DNA of 64,000 nt from CAISCU01 sp051861545 (GCA_051861545.1 JBIMKP010000002.1:1-64000), one strand, 5' to 3'; counted from the first letter of the stretch, positions 52,677 to 62,148 are shown. Numbers and translations: made by a program. Notes: a model not told the origin generated them from the sequence alone.

Positions 52677-53870
52677 ATGAAGAATACCAATACTCTTTCT
52701 TTTACTTTTATAAATAGATTGACTTTTTTGCCAATATTTTTAATTGGTTTGGTTCTGATTTCATCTTGTTCTAAGAAAACAGAAAAGATTGAAACGCCTG
52801 TTGTAACAGTACCAATGACAGGCACACCTCAAATCAGCATTACTACTTTATTGAGTAATCAGGGTATTATTTGGGGATTTGATTTTCTTCCCAATGGAAA
52901 TTTGCTCTACACACAAAAAACAGGTGCTATGTTTTTGTTTGATACTACAACCCGTGCTATAACAAACATCACTGGCTTACCAACTAATATTTCATCATCA
53001 GGTCAAGGTGGTTTGTTAGATGTAGCGGTATCACCCGATTTTGCAACTACTAAAACAGTTTATGTTACGTATAGCATTACAGGAGGATTTCTATCTCTTG
53101 CACGATTTGTTTTAAACGAAACAAGCACTAGTAATTGGATGGTATTACAAACTACTGAATCTGCTTCAACTTGGAGTGGACATTATGGTAGTCGTATTGT
53201 TTTTGGAAAAGATGGTAAATTATACTGGAGCATTGGTGAAGGTGGATCAGCGAGTTTAGGAGGTGCAAGTAGTCCACACCAAAACGCACAAAAACTAAAT
53301 ACGCTTTGGGGTAAAGTACATCGTTTAAATTTAGATGGAAGCATACCTACAGATAATCCTGTAATAGCAGGCCAAGGTGTTGCAAGCACCATTTATAGTT
53401 ATGGACACCGCAATCCTCAAGGAATGGCATTTGAACCTGTAAGTGGGCATTTATATGTGAACGAACATGGTCCAAAAGGTGGATGTGAACTAAACAGGGT
53501 AGAAGCGAGTAAAAATTATGGTTGGCCTTTGTATAGCATGGGAGTAAATTATAATGGAACCATCATCAGCAATGGACATACAGCCACTGGAATTACAGCA
53601 CCTTTAAAAAGCTGGGATCCGGCATTGGCACCATCAGGACTTACTTTTATCAACCATTTATCATACAGAGATTGGAATGGAAACATATTGATGGGTAGTT
53701 TAAGTCGTAAGCATTTGTTGATGGTAAAAATGAACAATGGTGTAGTTGGAATGGATACAATTTTGTTAGCCAATGAAGGACGTATCCGTAATGTTAAAAT
53801 GGGTCCAGCAGGCAAAATTTATGTAAGTGTTGAAGATGGTGGAAGGTTGTTGGAGATAAGGGCGAAGTAG
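52677..53870 (+). CDS. PQQ-dependent sugar dehydrogenase-like lipoprotein (GSDH family)
   Basis: 397 aa. Type II signal with lipobox (LVLISSC). A six-bladed beta-propeller of the GSDH/sorbosone-dehydrogenase type: IIWGFDFLPNGNLLYTQKTG, GQGGLLDVAVSPDF, HYGSRIVFGKDGKLYWSIGEGG, YGHRNPQGMAFEP, NEHGPKGGCELNRVEASKNYGWP and WDPALAPSGLTF. These are typical of Pfam GSDH proteins, in which PQQ and calcium sit in the centre. It would oxidise sugars in the periplasm. No PQQ synthesis genes are nearby. Confidence 0.85.
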   Translation: MKNTNTLSFTFINRLTFLPIFLIGLVLISSCSKKTEKIETPVVTVPMTGTPQISITTLLSNQGIIWGFDFLPNGNLLYTQKTGAMFLFDTTTRAITNITGLPTNISSSGQGGLLDVAVSPDFATTKTVYVTYSITGGFLSLARFVLNETSTSNWMVLQTTESASTWSGHYGSRIVFGKDGKLYWSIGEGGSASLGGASSPHQNAQKLNTLWGKVHRLNLDGSIPTDNPVIAGQGVASTIYSYGHRNPQGMAFEPVSGHLYVNEHGPKGGCELNRVEASKNYGWPLYSMGVNYNGTIISNGHTATGITAPLKSWDPALAPSGLTFINHLSYRDWNGNILMGSLSRKHLLMVKMNNGVVGMDTILLANEGRIRNVKMGPAGKIYVSVEDGGRLLEIRAK

Positions 53871-53945
53871 GAGGAATAATTGGCAAAAGAAATTATAATG
53901 CCAAGGATTTAAGTCAAAAATCAAGTTGTTTTTCTATATTGAAGC

Positions 53946-54644
53946 ATGAAACTTTTTTTGATAATATTTTTGACTTTGAGAGCTCCTACTATTGAAGAAA
54001 TTCATTTTCATTATTTAGATATTCAATCAATTCCTGTTATTGATTCAAGTATTAAAAGTATTGCTAATGATGTTAATCAAGCAAATAATAAGGTATCCAA
54101 AAGACTTCTAAAGTTTGTAAATTATATACATGGAAAAGGTTATTTCTGCAGGCCAGTAAATTCAAAAAATTTAAACTCAAAAGAAATTAGAATTTCAGTT
54201 GATAAATTCCATTTCTATGAGATTCCATTTCAGGAAAATTTTCTTAATAGAAATGGATTTAAAGTTGTTGATACCACTAATGGCCTCAGATATTCAAAAT
54301 GGGGTCTTAATTTGAATAAATTTGAAGCTGTACAAAGTATACTTCAATATCGTTATTATTATGGAGGTACTAGGACTTTGTCTAACACCAAAATAGAAAA
54401 TAGTCCTTCGATACAGGGTTTTATTGATGAATGGAGTTTTTTAGACAGTAATTCAGCAAAAATTGCAAGCATTGAAATGGGGAGATTACAGGCATATGTT
54501 TTTATGAACTCCGGAGCTTTTGTGTGTTATAAAGACAATGTTATGTATGTATTTTATACAAACTCTGCAGGCTTCAAGAACCAAATTAAATTTATTTTCG
54601 ACAAATTCCTTTTTGATTCTCAAGCCATTCGCACTGATGTTTAG
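53946..54644 (+). CDS. hypothetical protein, possibly secreted (232 aa)
   Basis: Hydrophobic start (MKLFLIIFLTL) suggests export, though the signal is short. Otherwise unrecognised: moderately basic, with one cysteine each near 59 and 196. No repeats or T9SS domain. Located between the sugar dehydrogenase and the toxin-antitoxin pair with no clear partner. Confidence 0.5.
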   Translation: MKLFLIIFLTLRAPTIEEIHFHYLDIQSIPVIDSSIKSIANDVNQANNKVSKRLLKFVNYIHGKGYFCRPVNSKNLNSKEIRISVDKFHFYEIPFQENFLNRNGFKVVDTTNGLRYSKWGLNLNKFEAVQSILQYRYYYGGTRTLSNTKIENSPSIQGFIDEWSFLDSNSAKIASIEMGRLQAYVFMNSGAFVCYKDNVMYVFYTNSAGFKNQIKFIFDKFLFDSQAIRTDV

Positions 54645-54840
54645 TTTTACTTTTTTTTATAAAACCACATTTTAATATTGGAATTAAATTAATTTTTAGT
54701 CTTAGTTTTTGAAAACTGATTGGAAAATCATCAATTATTTTGAAAGAGCTTAAATGTATTTTTTATGAAAAATAGAAAGAACATGCAATGAGTGTATTTA
54801 TCTATTGATTTTTCCAATGAAATTTTACTAAATTCACACT

Positions 54841-55140
54841 ATGAAACAACTGGAGAATAAGATTGAAGATATCGCAAAACTTTGTAAATCACACAGGGTT
54901 TCAAAGCTGTTTGTTTTTGGTTCAGTTTTAAAAGAATCCTTCAGTGAAGATAGTGATATAGATTTGATTGTAGATTTTGACAATGTTTCATTAGAGGATT
55001 ATGCTGATAATTACTTTGATTTAAAAGAGCAATTAGAAAGTATATTCAATCGAACTGTAGATTTATTAGAAGAGCAGGCAATCAAAAATCCATTTTTCAA
55101 AAAGGAAATTGATAAAGAAAAACTATTGATTTATGGATAA
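54841..55140 (+). CDS. mntA: MNT-type nucleotidyltransferase antitoxin
   Basis: 99 aa. Minimal nucleotidyltransferase with the motif GS-x8-10-DxD: FVFGSVLKESFSEDSDIDLIV. In MntA/HepT systems this protein AMPylates the toxin HepT on a tyrosine and so neutralises it. It overlaps the downstream hepT by 8 bp, a typical arrangement. Confidence 0.88.
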   Translation: MKQLENKIEDIAKLCKSHRVSKLFVFGSVLKESFSEDSDIDLIVDFDNVSLEDYADNYFDLKEQLESIFNRTVDLLEEQAIKNPFFKKEIDKEKLLIYG

Positions 55141-55468
55141 TAGAATTCAAGCCTACTTGTTTGATATTCTTAATTCAATAGAGGAGATTGAATCCTTTCT
55201 TGCTGAAAGGCCTAAGAACTTCTTTGAATATCAAAATGACTTAAAGACTAAACGAGCTGTAGAACGAAACATTGAAATAATAGGGGAAGCAGTAAACAGA
55301 ATTTTAAAAGTAAACCCTAATATCTCAATAGAGAATGCCAGAAATATAGTTGGAACCCGAAATAGAATAATTCATAGTTATGACTCAATTTCAGATACCT
55401 TTATTTGGTCGATAATTACAATTCATCTTCCAAAATTAAAGGAAGAAGTAAAGCAAATGCTTGAATAA
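55133..55468 (+). CDS. hepT: HepT-like ribonuclease toxin (DUF86)
   Basis: 111 aa HEPN-fold protein. The active-site motif R-x4-H-x-Y is visible as RNRIIHSY, followed by a terminal helix. The tyrosine is the site modified by MntA. Cleaves RNA, probably tRNA. Read together with the upstream antitoxin as a complete toxin-antitoxin unit. Confidence 0.88.
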   Translation: MDNRIQAYLFDILNSIEEIESFLAERPKNFFEYQNDLKTKRAVERNIEIIGEAVNRILKVNPNISIENARNIVGTRNRIIHSYDSISDTFIWSIITIHLPKLKEEVKQMLE

Positions 55469-55497
55469 GAATTTGTATAATACTATAAATATCATTT

Positions 55498-55596
55498 ATG
55501 ATTAAGATAAATACTCTTATTTTATTTGTTTTACTTTCCTTTAAATTATTCGGACAAGCAGGAAATCTTTGTGTTAATATATATTCAAATTCCTAA
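55498..55596 (+). pseudogene. short secreted-protein start, truncated (32 aa)
   Basis: ATG at 55498 opens a clear signal peptide (MIKINTLILFVLLSFKLFGQ) followed by only a dozen residues and a stop. Probably the start of a lost secreted protein. No other family hint. Confidence 0.3.
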
Positions 55597-55614
55597 TTGA
55601 AGTATTGAATTCCC

Positions 55615-57579
55615 TCACCTCCCCAACATCTCCGCTGTTTCCACCAATTGTATAAATTCAGCCCTGTAGCCATCTTCATCTTTGCCTTTGTTGTTTTTTG
55701 CAATGGCTAAAATGTCTTTGTAATTCATGTTTTTTACTTCTTTGTTTTCTCTCAGTTTCATGCCAAATAAAGCTACAGCATAAGCAAATTGTATTTCAGG
55801 TGATGTATTTTCTATGCTTTCATTTTCGTTTTCAATAGGCAATTCAAATTTGATGCTTTTATCCTCACCAGGTTTTTTATACCTCAATTTAATGAATCCT
55901 ATCTCGTTCTCAGTACTGCCACCTTTTAGCACTTGTTTACTATACCTCAAGCTATCAGTTTCTTCTTTAAACTTACCATCGTTCATGTTTAATTCATAAA
56001 TAGCAGTAACTCCATGTCCTGCCCCTAATTCACCAGCATCTTTTTTGTCGTCATTAAAATCTTCTTTGTTTAACAATCTATTTTCATAACCATTTAACTT
56101 GTATGATTCAACAAAACGTGGGTTGAATTCTATCTGGATTTTTACATCATTAGCAACACTGATTAAAGTTCCACCTAATTCTTTTACCAATACTTTTTTC
56201 CCTTCTAGAAGTCCGTCTATATAATGATAATTACCATTTCCTTTATCAGCAAGATTTTCCATGGTTTCATCATTGATGTTTCCAGTTCCGAATCCAAGTG
56301 TGCTTAAGTAAACACCGCTTTTTCTTTTTTCTTCAATTAAACTTACTAGTTCTTTTATACCATAAATACCCACATTAAAGTCGCCATCAGTGGCAAGAAT
56401 AATTCTATTGTTTCCTTCCTTAAGAAAATTCTTTTGAGCAATATCATAAGCAAGTTCAATTCCAGCTCCACCTGCTGTGCTGCCACCCGATTCTAATTTA
56501 TTGAGGGCATCAAGAATCTTAGGTTTGTTTTTGCCATTTGTAGGTTCCAATACTAATCCTGCAGCACCGGCATAAACAACGATGGCAATTTGGTCTTCAG
56601 CACGCATTTGTTCAACCAGCATTTTTAAACATGATATAAGCAATGGTAATTTGTCACTACTACTCATCGAACCTGATACATCAATTAAAAATGTAAGCAT
56701 ATTTGGCTTGCTGTTTTCAATTTGAATTTTGGGCGATTGTAAATGAATATGTAATAGTTTTTTGTTTGTAGAAAATGGATGATTAAACACTTTTGATTGA
56801 ATTGAAAAGGGGTGAACTTGATTTGTAGTAGGAAAATCATAAGAAAAGTAATTAATCATTTCTTCCACTCTCACTGCATCAATTGGTGGTAATTGATTAG
56901 ATTGTAAATACCTTCTCATATTTGAATAGGAGGCTTTATCAACATCAATTGAAAATGTGCTGATAGGAGTACTTTCTACTTTTACAAAAGTATTATCAAT
57001 TTGTTTGGCATATTTTTCAGTTCCTTGAGTAACCCGAACTCCATCGATATAATAAGCAGTTCCTTCTGCTCTGGCACCACGAATGTTTGGTGTTGAGCCA
57101 CCTCTTGATTCAACACCCATAGAAGTATTCGCAATGGAATTTATGTTTCTTACTGGTGATGTCATAATTGTTTTTGAATGCATGTCTGATTTACCTATCA
57201 AAGATTTTTTATTTACAATCATTAGCTCTTGATGTTGATTCCTTGATTCCATTGCTAAATCTAATTTCAATGTATCATTATCCTTAATGCAGAATTGATA
57301 AATTATTGAATTTGGATAACCTACATAATTCAATTCCAATGAATAATTTGAATCAGGTTTAAGGTTTTTGAAAGTAAAAAAACCATCATCATCACTCAAT
57401 TGCTGTCTTATAATTGTTCCATGTAGTTTTAAAGACAGGTTAACATAATCTAAAGGTTTTTTAGTCTTTTTATCGATTACTTTCCCCAAAAGAACACCAG
57501 AATATTTTTGAGGATTTTGCGCATAGATGGAGCTGCTGAATATCATCAACAACATCCATAGAATGTGTTTCATTTTCAT
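55615..57579 (-). CDS. YfbK-like von Willebrand factor A protein with carboxypeptidase-like and TonB-plug-like N-terminus
   Basis: 654 aa with a signal peptide (SSIYAQ). Domains: carboxypeptidase regulatory-like beta-sandwich (about 28-110, VIDKKTKKPLDYVNLSL), a short segment resembling a TonB-receptor plug (about 138-183, TPNIRGARAEGTAYYIDGVRV), a YfbK N-terminal region (VDVDKASYSNMRR...NYFSYDFP), a VWA domain with the metal-ion site D300-x-S302-x-S304, and a C-terminal YfbK-like helical region. It likely binds a partner at the periplasm or outer membrane. The plug-like piece without a barrel is unusual. Confidence 0.82.
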   Translation of the reverse strand: MKMKHILWMLLMIFSSSIYAQNPQKYSGVLLGKVIDKKTKKPLDYVNLSLKLHGTIIRQQLSDDDGFFTFKNLKPDSNYSLELNYVGYPNSIIYQFCIKDNDTLKLDLAMESRNQHQELMIVNKKSLIGKSDMHSKTIMTSPVRNINSIANTSMGVESRGGSTPNIRGARAEGTAYYIDGVRVTQGTEKYAKQIDNTFVKVESTPISTFSIDVDKASYSNMRRYLQSNQLPPIDAVRVEEMINYFSYDFPTTNQVHPFSIQSKVFNHPFSTNKKLLHIHLQSPKIQIENSKPNMLTFLIDVSGSMSSSDKLPLLISCLKMLVEQMRAEDQIAIVVYAGAAGLVLEPTNGKNKPKILDALNKLESGGSTAGGAGIELAYDIAQKNFLKEGNNRIILATDGDFNVGIYGIKELVSLIEEKRKSGVYLSTLGFGTGNINDETMENLADKGNGNYHYIDGLLEGKKVLVKELGGTLISVANDVKIQIEFNPRFVESYKLNGYENRLLNKEDFNDDKKDAGELGAGHGVTAIYELNMNDGKFKEETDSLRYSKQVLKGGSTENEIGFIKLRYKKPGEDKSIKFELPIENENESIENTSPEIQFAYAVALFGMKLRENKEVKNMNYKDILAIAKNNKGKDEDGYRAEFIQLVETAEMLGR

Positions 57580-57639
57580 AATAGTAAAAATTAAGATGAA
57601 TGAGCGCGCTTGTAGTGAAAGTCACCGAAAGGTAAAAAA

Positions 57640-57670
57640 GGGTTGTCATCCCTTTAGGAATATTCCTAGA
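57640..57670 (-). repeat. inverted REP-like palindrome
   Basis: On the complement: CCTAAAGGGATGACAACCC, matching the REP type CCTGAAGGGATGGCATTATT at 12421. Lies between yfbK-like and GNAT genes. Confidence 0.4.
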
Positions 57671-57691
57671 AATACTTTTTCGAAGATTAAT

Positions 57692-58207
57692 TTAATTGTT
57701 TTTCCTTATCGCATAAATCAATTCATCTTCTAAAACTCCATTTTTGATGAGCGATTTTTCAATTCTTGCTTCTAAAACAAAACCATTTTTTTCAAGTACT
57801 TTTTGTGATGCAATATTTCTTGCAAATGGTCGGGCAAATATTCTGGTGATAGGAAGATTTGTAAAAGCAAAATCTACAACCAATGGAATAGCTTCTGAAA
57901 TGATATTTCTTCCCCAAAAAGGTTCTGCTAGCCAATATCCCAATTCGGCATTTAATCGCTGAATATCGTCCTGAGGATGAATTCCAATACCTCCGCAAGC
58001 TTCTCCGTTTATTTCAATTGCAAAAACATGATGTGTATCATGTTGCATTGCGAAACCAATAAAAGCTTTTCCATTTTCTTCTGTGTAAGGATGAGGAAAT
58101 TTATCTGTTAAGTTTGCAGCAATCAATGGATTATTAGCGTATTTAACCAAAGATGACAGGTCGTTTTCATTCCATTCTCTCAGTATAAAATCATCGGTTT
58201 TTATCAT
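57692..58207 (-). CDS. GNAT family N-acetyltransferase, RimJ/RimL-like
   Basis: 171 aa. Acetyltransf_3 pattern: FILREWNENDLSSLVKYANNP, GGIGIHPQDDIQRLNAELGYWLAEPFWGRNIISEA (acetyl-CoA-binding region) and SQKVLEKNGFVLEARI. RimJ/RimL relatives acetylate protein N-termini, here substrate unknown. ATG at 58207. Confidence 0.88.
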   Translation of the reverse strand: MIKTDDFILREWNENDLSSLVKYANNPLIAANLTDKFPHPYTEENGKAFIGFAMQHDTHHVFAIEINGEACGGIGIHPQDDIQRLNAELGYWLAEPFWGRNIISEAIPLVVDFAFTNLPITRIFARPFARNIASQKVLEKNGFVLEARIEKSLIKNGVLEDELIYAIRKNN

Positions 58208-58306
58208 TTCTAGTGAATTAAATCGTATTCAATTTAACCATTTTGTCAGGAATTCAGATAAGGTTTTTAGAATTCAGTTTGAAATACCTTTATTTGCATA
58301 GTACAC

Positions 58307-59278
58307 TTGAGTAAGATAGACCACATAAAAGCGCCAATAGAGCAGGAATTAGACCTTTTTGAATCAAAATTCAGAGAGGCCATGAAGAGTAATGTTGCAC
58401 TTTTGGATACTATCATGACTTATATCGTAAAGCGAAAGGGCAAACAAGTTAGACCCATGTTTGTGTTTTACGCAGCCAAATTAATTGGTGATATTAACGA
58501 ATCTACTTATCGCGCTGCTAGTATGGTAGAATTACTTCATACAGCAACATTGGTTCACGATGATGTAGTAGATGACAGTGACGAACGCAGAGGTTTTTTT
58601 AGCATCAATGCCCTTTGGAAAAACAAAATTGCCGTTTTGGTTGGCGATTATTTACTATCTAAAGGATTGCTTTTAAGTGTAAAAAATAAAGATTTTCATT
58701 TACTGGAAATAATCAGTGTGGCAGTTGAAGCCATGAGTGAAGGGGAATTACTTCAAATTGAAAAATCTAGAAACCTCAATTTATCAGAGGAAGTTTATTA
58801 CGATATCATCAGAAAAAAAACTGCATCATTAATTGCTTCTTGTTGTGCGATTGGTGCCGCAAGCGCAGGAGCTACTCCAGAGCAAGTTGAGTTGATGCGT
58901 TTATTCGGAGAAAAAATTGGTATTGCGTTTCAAATCAAAGATGATTTATTAGATTATAATGATGATGATATTGGTAAACCACATGGAATCGATATCAAGG
59001 AAAAGAAACTCACTTTACCAATCATTTATACATTAAATACTGCTGATAAGGCCACTCGAAATTCCATTATCAATACCATTAAAAATCACCATAACAACAA
59101 ACAAAAGGTTGATGAAGTGATTAAATATGTAAACGAACACGATGGTATAACCTATACCAGAGAAGCCATGAAGCGTTACAAACAAGAAGCGCTTGATATT
59201 CTGAAACAATTCCCCAATAGCGAAACTGCAGAAAGTTTAGCAGAGCTGGTAGAATATGTGATTGATAGAAAAAAATAG
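58307..59278 (+). CDS. polyprenyl diphosphate synthase
   Basis: 323 aa trans-prenyltransferase making a long-chain prenyl diphosphate for menaquinone or ubiquinone. The TTG at 58307 is the most likely start (MSKIDHIKAPIEQELDLFES aligns with the family N-terminus; the next ATG is 26 codons in). Two aspartate-rich motifs: HDDVVDDSDERRG (85-90) and FQIKDDLLDY (212-216). A TACCTTTATTTGC segment just upstream resembles the -7 box, suggesting a short leader. Confidence 0.9.
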   Translation: MSKIDHIKAPIEQELDLFESKFREAMKSNVALLDTIMTYIVKRKGKQVRPMFVFYAAKLIGDINESTYRAASMVELLHTATLVHDDVVDDSDERRGFFSINALWKNKIAVLVGDYLLSKGLLLSVKNKDFHLLEIISVAVEAMSEGELLQIEKSRNLNLSEEVYYDIIRKKTASLIASCCAIGAASAGATPEQVELMRLFGEKIGIAFQIKDDLLDYNDDDIGKPHGIDIKEKKLTLPIIYTLNTADKATRNSIINTIKNHHNNKQKVDEVIKYVNEHDGITYTREAMKRYKQEALDILKQFPNSETAESLAELVEYVIDRKK

Positions 59279-59736
59279 ACTATCTAGCTTCTTGCCTCTA
59301 GCTGCTGGCACCTGGCTTACAATTGGTGTCGAATTAGCATTACGCTTCTAGAGCACTTTCGTAAATAGTAATAAATGAAGTATGTTTTAAGCATTAACAT
59401 CTGAAGTGAATTTCACTCTCCATAGTTAATTAATAAAGTTACTATCGAGCTCTAATTATTCAATAAATGCTAATTTAATCAGCCCCCAAAATATAAAGGT
59501 ACATCAAAACAAATAGTACCTGAAGCAAGAAACCATTGGCCTTTGCAAGTAAAATTAAATTATCCTGCAGAATTCATTTTGTTTCTGTTAAAAAGTAAAG
59601 GTTCTTGTATTCCGAATCTAAGCCAGATGACAGAAGCAAGTTGCCAGCCGCCTTTGATTTAGCTTATTAAAAAACAAAAAGTTTCTTTCATAACGAATCT
59701 AAGCCAAAGGCCAGAAGCAAGGAGCCAGCAGCCTCC
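59279..59736. other. intergenic region with three related GC-richer repeats
   Basis: About 460 bp. Copies of the repeat at 59617-59656 (AAGCCAGATGACAGAAGCAA) and 59699-59735 (AAGCCAAAGGCCAGAAGCAA) are in direct orientation; a third, inverted, is at 59283-59319 (its complement starts TAAGCCAGGTGCCAGCAGC). They read like the AGCCAGAAGC-type dispersed repeats of Bacteroidota intergenic DNA. No gene. Confidence 0.5.
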
Positions 59737-61011
59737 TCACTCTATCGCTTCCAAAAACTCTTTCATCAACAAAAATGCTTCATTGTATTTGCTGAAAGTT
59801 ACTGCTTCATAAGTATCACCTACATCATGGTATTGGTGATAATCGCCCATCAAGTAAATAAACATAGTAGGTACTCCTTTTTCTGAAAAGTAATAATGGT
59901 CGCTGTTTGCAGCTTTACCTCTTGCATTGATTACTGGTAAATAGGAACCAATACTATTGCAAGTTTTTAATAGGTCAAACAATTCAGTATGCACTGTTCC
60001 ATTTACTGCGGTTAGTCCTTTATCGCCCGTTGCCATTAAATCGAGATTCAGTAAGAACTTAATTTTTGATAAGGGTAAAACTGGATTTTCTGTAAAATAC
60101 AATGAGCCTAAAAGTCCAGCTTCTTCACCTGCAAAAGCAATAAATAAAACAGAATATTTTGGTGGTTTTTTGCTGAATGTTTTCGCCAAATCTAACATCA
60201 TCGCAACACCACTTGCATTGTCGTTAGCACCAGGAAATATGGCAAAATCACCCATTTTGCCTAAATGGTCGTAATGTGCAGTAACTACCAAAAAGCTATC
60301 AGGTTTTTCTTTGCCTTTTATCATACCAATTACATTTTGTGTTGCATGGTATGATAGTGAAGATTCAACCCTGATTTTCATTTTTAAAATCAGCTGTTTA
60401 ATTCTATCTTTTTGAATGCTAATAATTGGAAAAGGCGCGAACTCCATGGCCACACTCCAAGTAAGAGTTGGTTTTTCTTTGTATAACAATCCTTTTGCTT
60501 TGAGTTCATTTTTAAGAATTAATTCAGCTCTTTCAGGATGTATAAGTTTGTAATCTTTAATATGATCAACAATAAGAAAATAATTCCTAAGGTTTTTATT
60601 TTTAAGCTTTTCAAATTGAGTGTTGTTATCAAGTGTAGTTGAGTCGATTTCTAAAACCGAAAAAGTACCATTGATTGAAGGGCAACCTGGGTTTACTAAA
60701 AAATCTTTACCAGGAAAAAGGTATTCACCATCAATATTAAGTTCAACTATTTCAGGAAAAGTGATTACAGGAAAACCAAATTCTTGGTAATAACTTGTGC
60801 CAACGGGTTTTAAACCTGCCTCTTTCATTTTAAGTCGAATGAAATTAGCAGCTAAAGCATCACCAGATTTTACATAACCTCTTCCAGCATATTCATCGGA
60901 ACACAATTCCTTTACAATTTTTCGGGCATACACCAAATCTTGGGCAAAGCCAAAACTCATTGAAAGGAAGTATAAAACCGGAACAAGCCATAACTTAATG
61001 CCGGGTTTCAT
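59737..61011 (-). CDS. secreted M28-family zinc aminopeptidase
   Basis: 424 aa with a signal peptide (SFGFAQ). Metal ligands of the M28 fold: HYDHLG (H, D), GANDNASG (bridging D), AGEEAGLLGS (E, catalytic EE), LNLDLMA (D) and SDHYYF (H). A PA-domain-like middle precedes the catalytic part. Predicted exported, degrading peptides in the periplasm or outside. Starts 4 bp after the purS stop on the same strand. Confidence 0.9.
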   Translation of the reverse strand: MKPGIKLWLVPVLYFLSMSFGFAQDLVYARKIVKELCSDEYAGRGYVKSGDALAANFIRLKMKEAGLKPVGTSYYQEFGFPVITFPEIVELNIDGEYLFPGKDFLVNPGCPSINGTFSVLEIDSTTLDNNTQFEKLKNKNLRNYFLIVDHIKDYKLIHPERAELILKNELKAKGLLYKEKPTLTWSVAMEFAPFPIISIQKDRIKQLILKMKIRVESSLSYHATQNVIGMIKGKEKPDSFLVVTAHYDHLGKMGDFAIFPGANDNASGVAMMLDLAKTFSKKPPKYSVLFIAFAGEEAGLLGSLYFTENPVLPLSKIKFLLNLDLMATGDKGLTAVNGTVHTELFDLLKTCNSIGSYLPVINARGKAANSDHYYFSEKGVPTMFIYLMGDYHQYHDVGDTYEAVTFSKYNEAFLLMKEFLEAIE

Positions 61012-61015
61012 GGAA

Positions 61016-61267
61016 TTAAATAGCTTTTACCGAGAAGGTATAAGATTCCATAATTAGGTTTGCCAAAAGTTTTTTGCAAGCTTCATCTACTGAAGTATTT
61101 GCTTCTTCTTCAGATGCTGCTTCAATTTCAAGGCTGATGTGTTTTCCGATTCTCACATTTTGAATTTGTGGCAATCCAATATTGCTCATTGAGCCTGTAA
61201 CTGCTTTACCTTGAGGGTCTAAAAGTGCCGCGTGGGGCATTACATCAATTTCTGCTTTAAATTTCAT
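61016..61267 (-). CDS. purS: phosphoribosylformylglycinamidine synthase subunit PurS
   Basis: 83 aa. Pattern VMPHAALLDPQGKAVTG...VRIGKH, and LLANLIMESY near the end, match PurS, the small bridging subunit of the three-part FGAR amidotransferase (PurLQS) in purine synthesis. purL and purQ are not adjacent. It overlaps pssA by 4 bp. Confidence 0.9.
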   Translation of the reverse strand: MKFKAEIDVMPHAALLDPQGKAVTGSMSNIGLPQIQNVRIGKHISLEIEAASEEEANTSVDEACKKLLANLIMESYTFSVKAI

Positions 61268-62004
61268 GACTTACGTGTGTAATGTAAATAAGTTGACAAA
61301 AGTACATAAAGCAAAATAGACAGGCTAATTCCAAAGAATTTAAATACCAACAAAAGAGCCACACTAATTGCTATGAAGCTGAATCTCACTTCATTTCCTT
61401 TCCAAGCAAATGATTTAAATTTCAGTGCAAACAAAGGTAATTCTGCTACTAATAACCAAGAACTGATAATTGGATAAGCAATAATGAAGTATCTTGAACT
61501 AAAAATTGTTTCAGCCCAAGCTGGTCCGTTCTGCAAAACAAAAGGAATAGAAATGATAAAAAGAGCATTTGCTGGTGTTGGTACGCCAATAAAAGAATCG
61601 GTTTGACGAGTATCAATATTGAATTTAGCTAGTCGTACTGCCGAAAATACTGGAATAAGAAATGGCAAATATGAAAGTGTAAGAATTAGTGGAACAAATT
61701 GAGGGAAATCGCTTCCAAAATATAGATGTTCCTGACTCAGCATATAAAAAATCATGCCGGGAGCCACACCAAAACTCACAACATCTGCAAGAGAATCAAG
61801 TTGTTTCCCAATTTCTGAATGAACTTTTAATAAGCGTGCGGCAAATCCATCAAAAAAATCGGCAATAGCAGAACCAACAATTAGCCAAGCTGCTGTTTCA
61901 AGATTGTTTTCTAAAGCTGCAATAATTGCCAAACATCCCATAAATAAATTGGCAGATGTAATGGCATTAGGTATATGTTTTTTCAAAATCTGATTTTTGG
62001 GCAA
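61264..62004 (-). CDS. pssA: CDP-diacylglycerol-serine O-phosphatidyltransferase PssA
   Basis: 246 aa membrane enzyme making phosphatidylserine, the precursor of phosphatidylethanolamine. The CDP-alcohol phosphotransferase motif is complete: D49-x2-D52-G53-x2-A56-R57-x8-G66-x3-D70-x3-D74. About eight hydrophobic segments. The start is a TTG at 62004, since a stop lies four codons upstream in frame and no Met exists near the N-terminus; the leader would be very short. Confidence 0.92.
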   Translation of the reverse strand: MPKNQILKKHIPNAITSANLFMGCLAIIAALENNLETAAWLIVGSAIADFFDGFAARLLKVHSEIGKQLDSLADVVSFGVAPGMIFYMLSQEHLYFGSDFPQFVPLILTLSYLPFLIPVFSAVRLAKFNIDTRQTDSFIGVPTPANALFIISIPFVLQNGPAWAETIFSSRYFIIAYPIISSWLLVAELPLFALKFKSFAWKGNEVRFSFIAISVALLLVFKFFGISLSILLYVLLSTYLHYTRKS

Positions 62005-62148
62005 TTTATAGTTTCAATGCTTTTCAAAAAAATTAAATCGTTATTTGGTCATAATTTCATTATTTGAGATGAAGAAAACCTTAAAAGACAAAGCTTTCTT
62101 GTCTTTTCAACTATTCAGGTTATTTTTGATAATTATGCTGCGATAATT

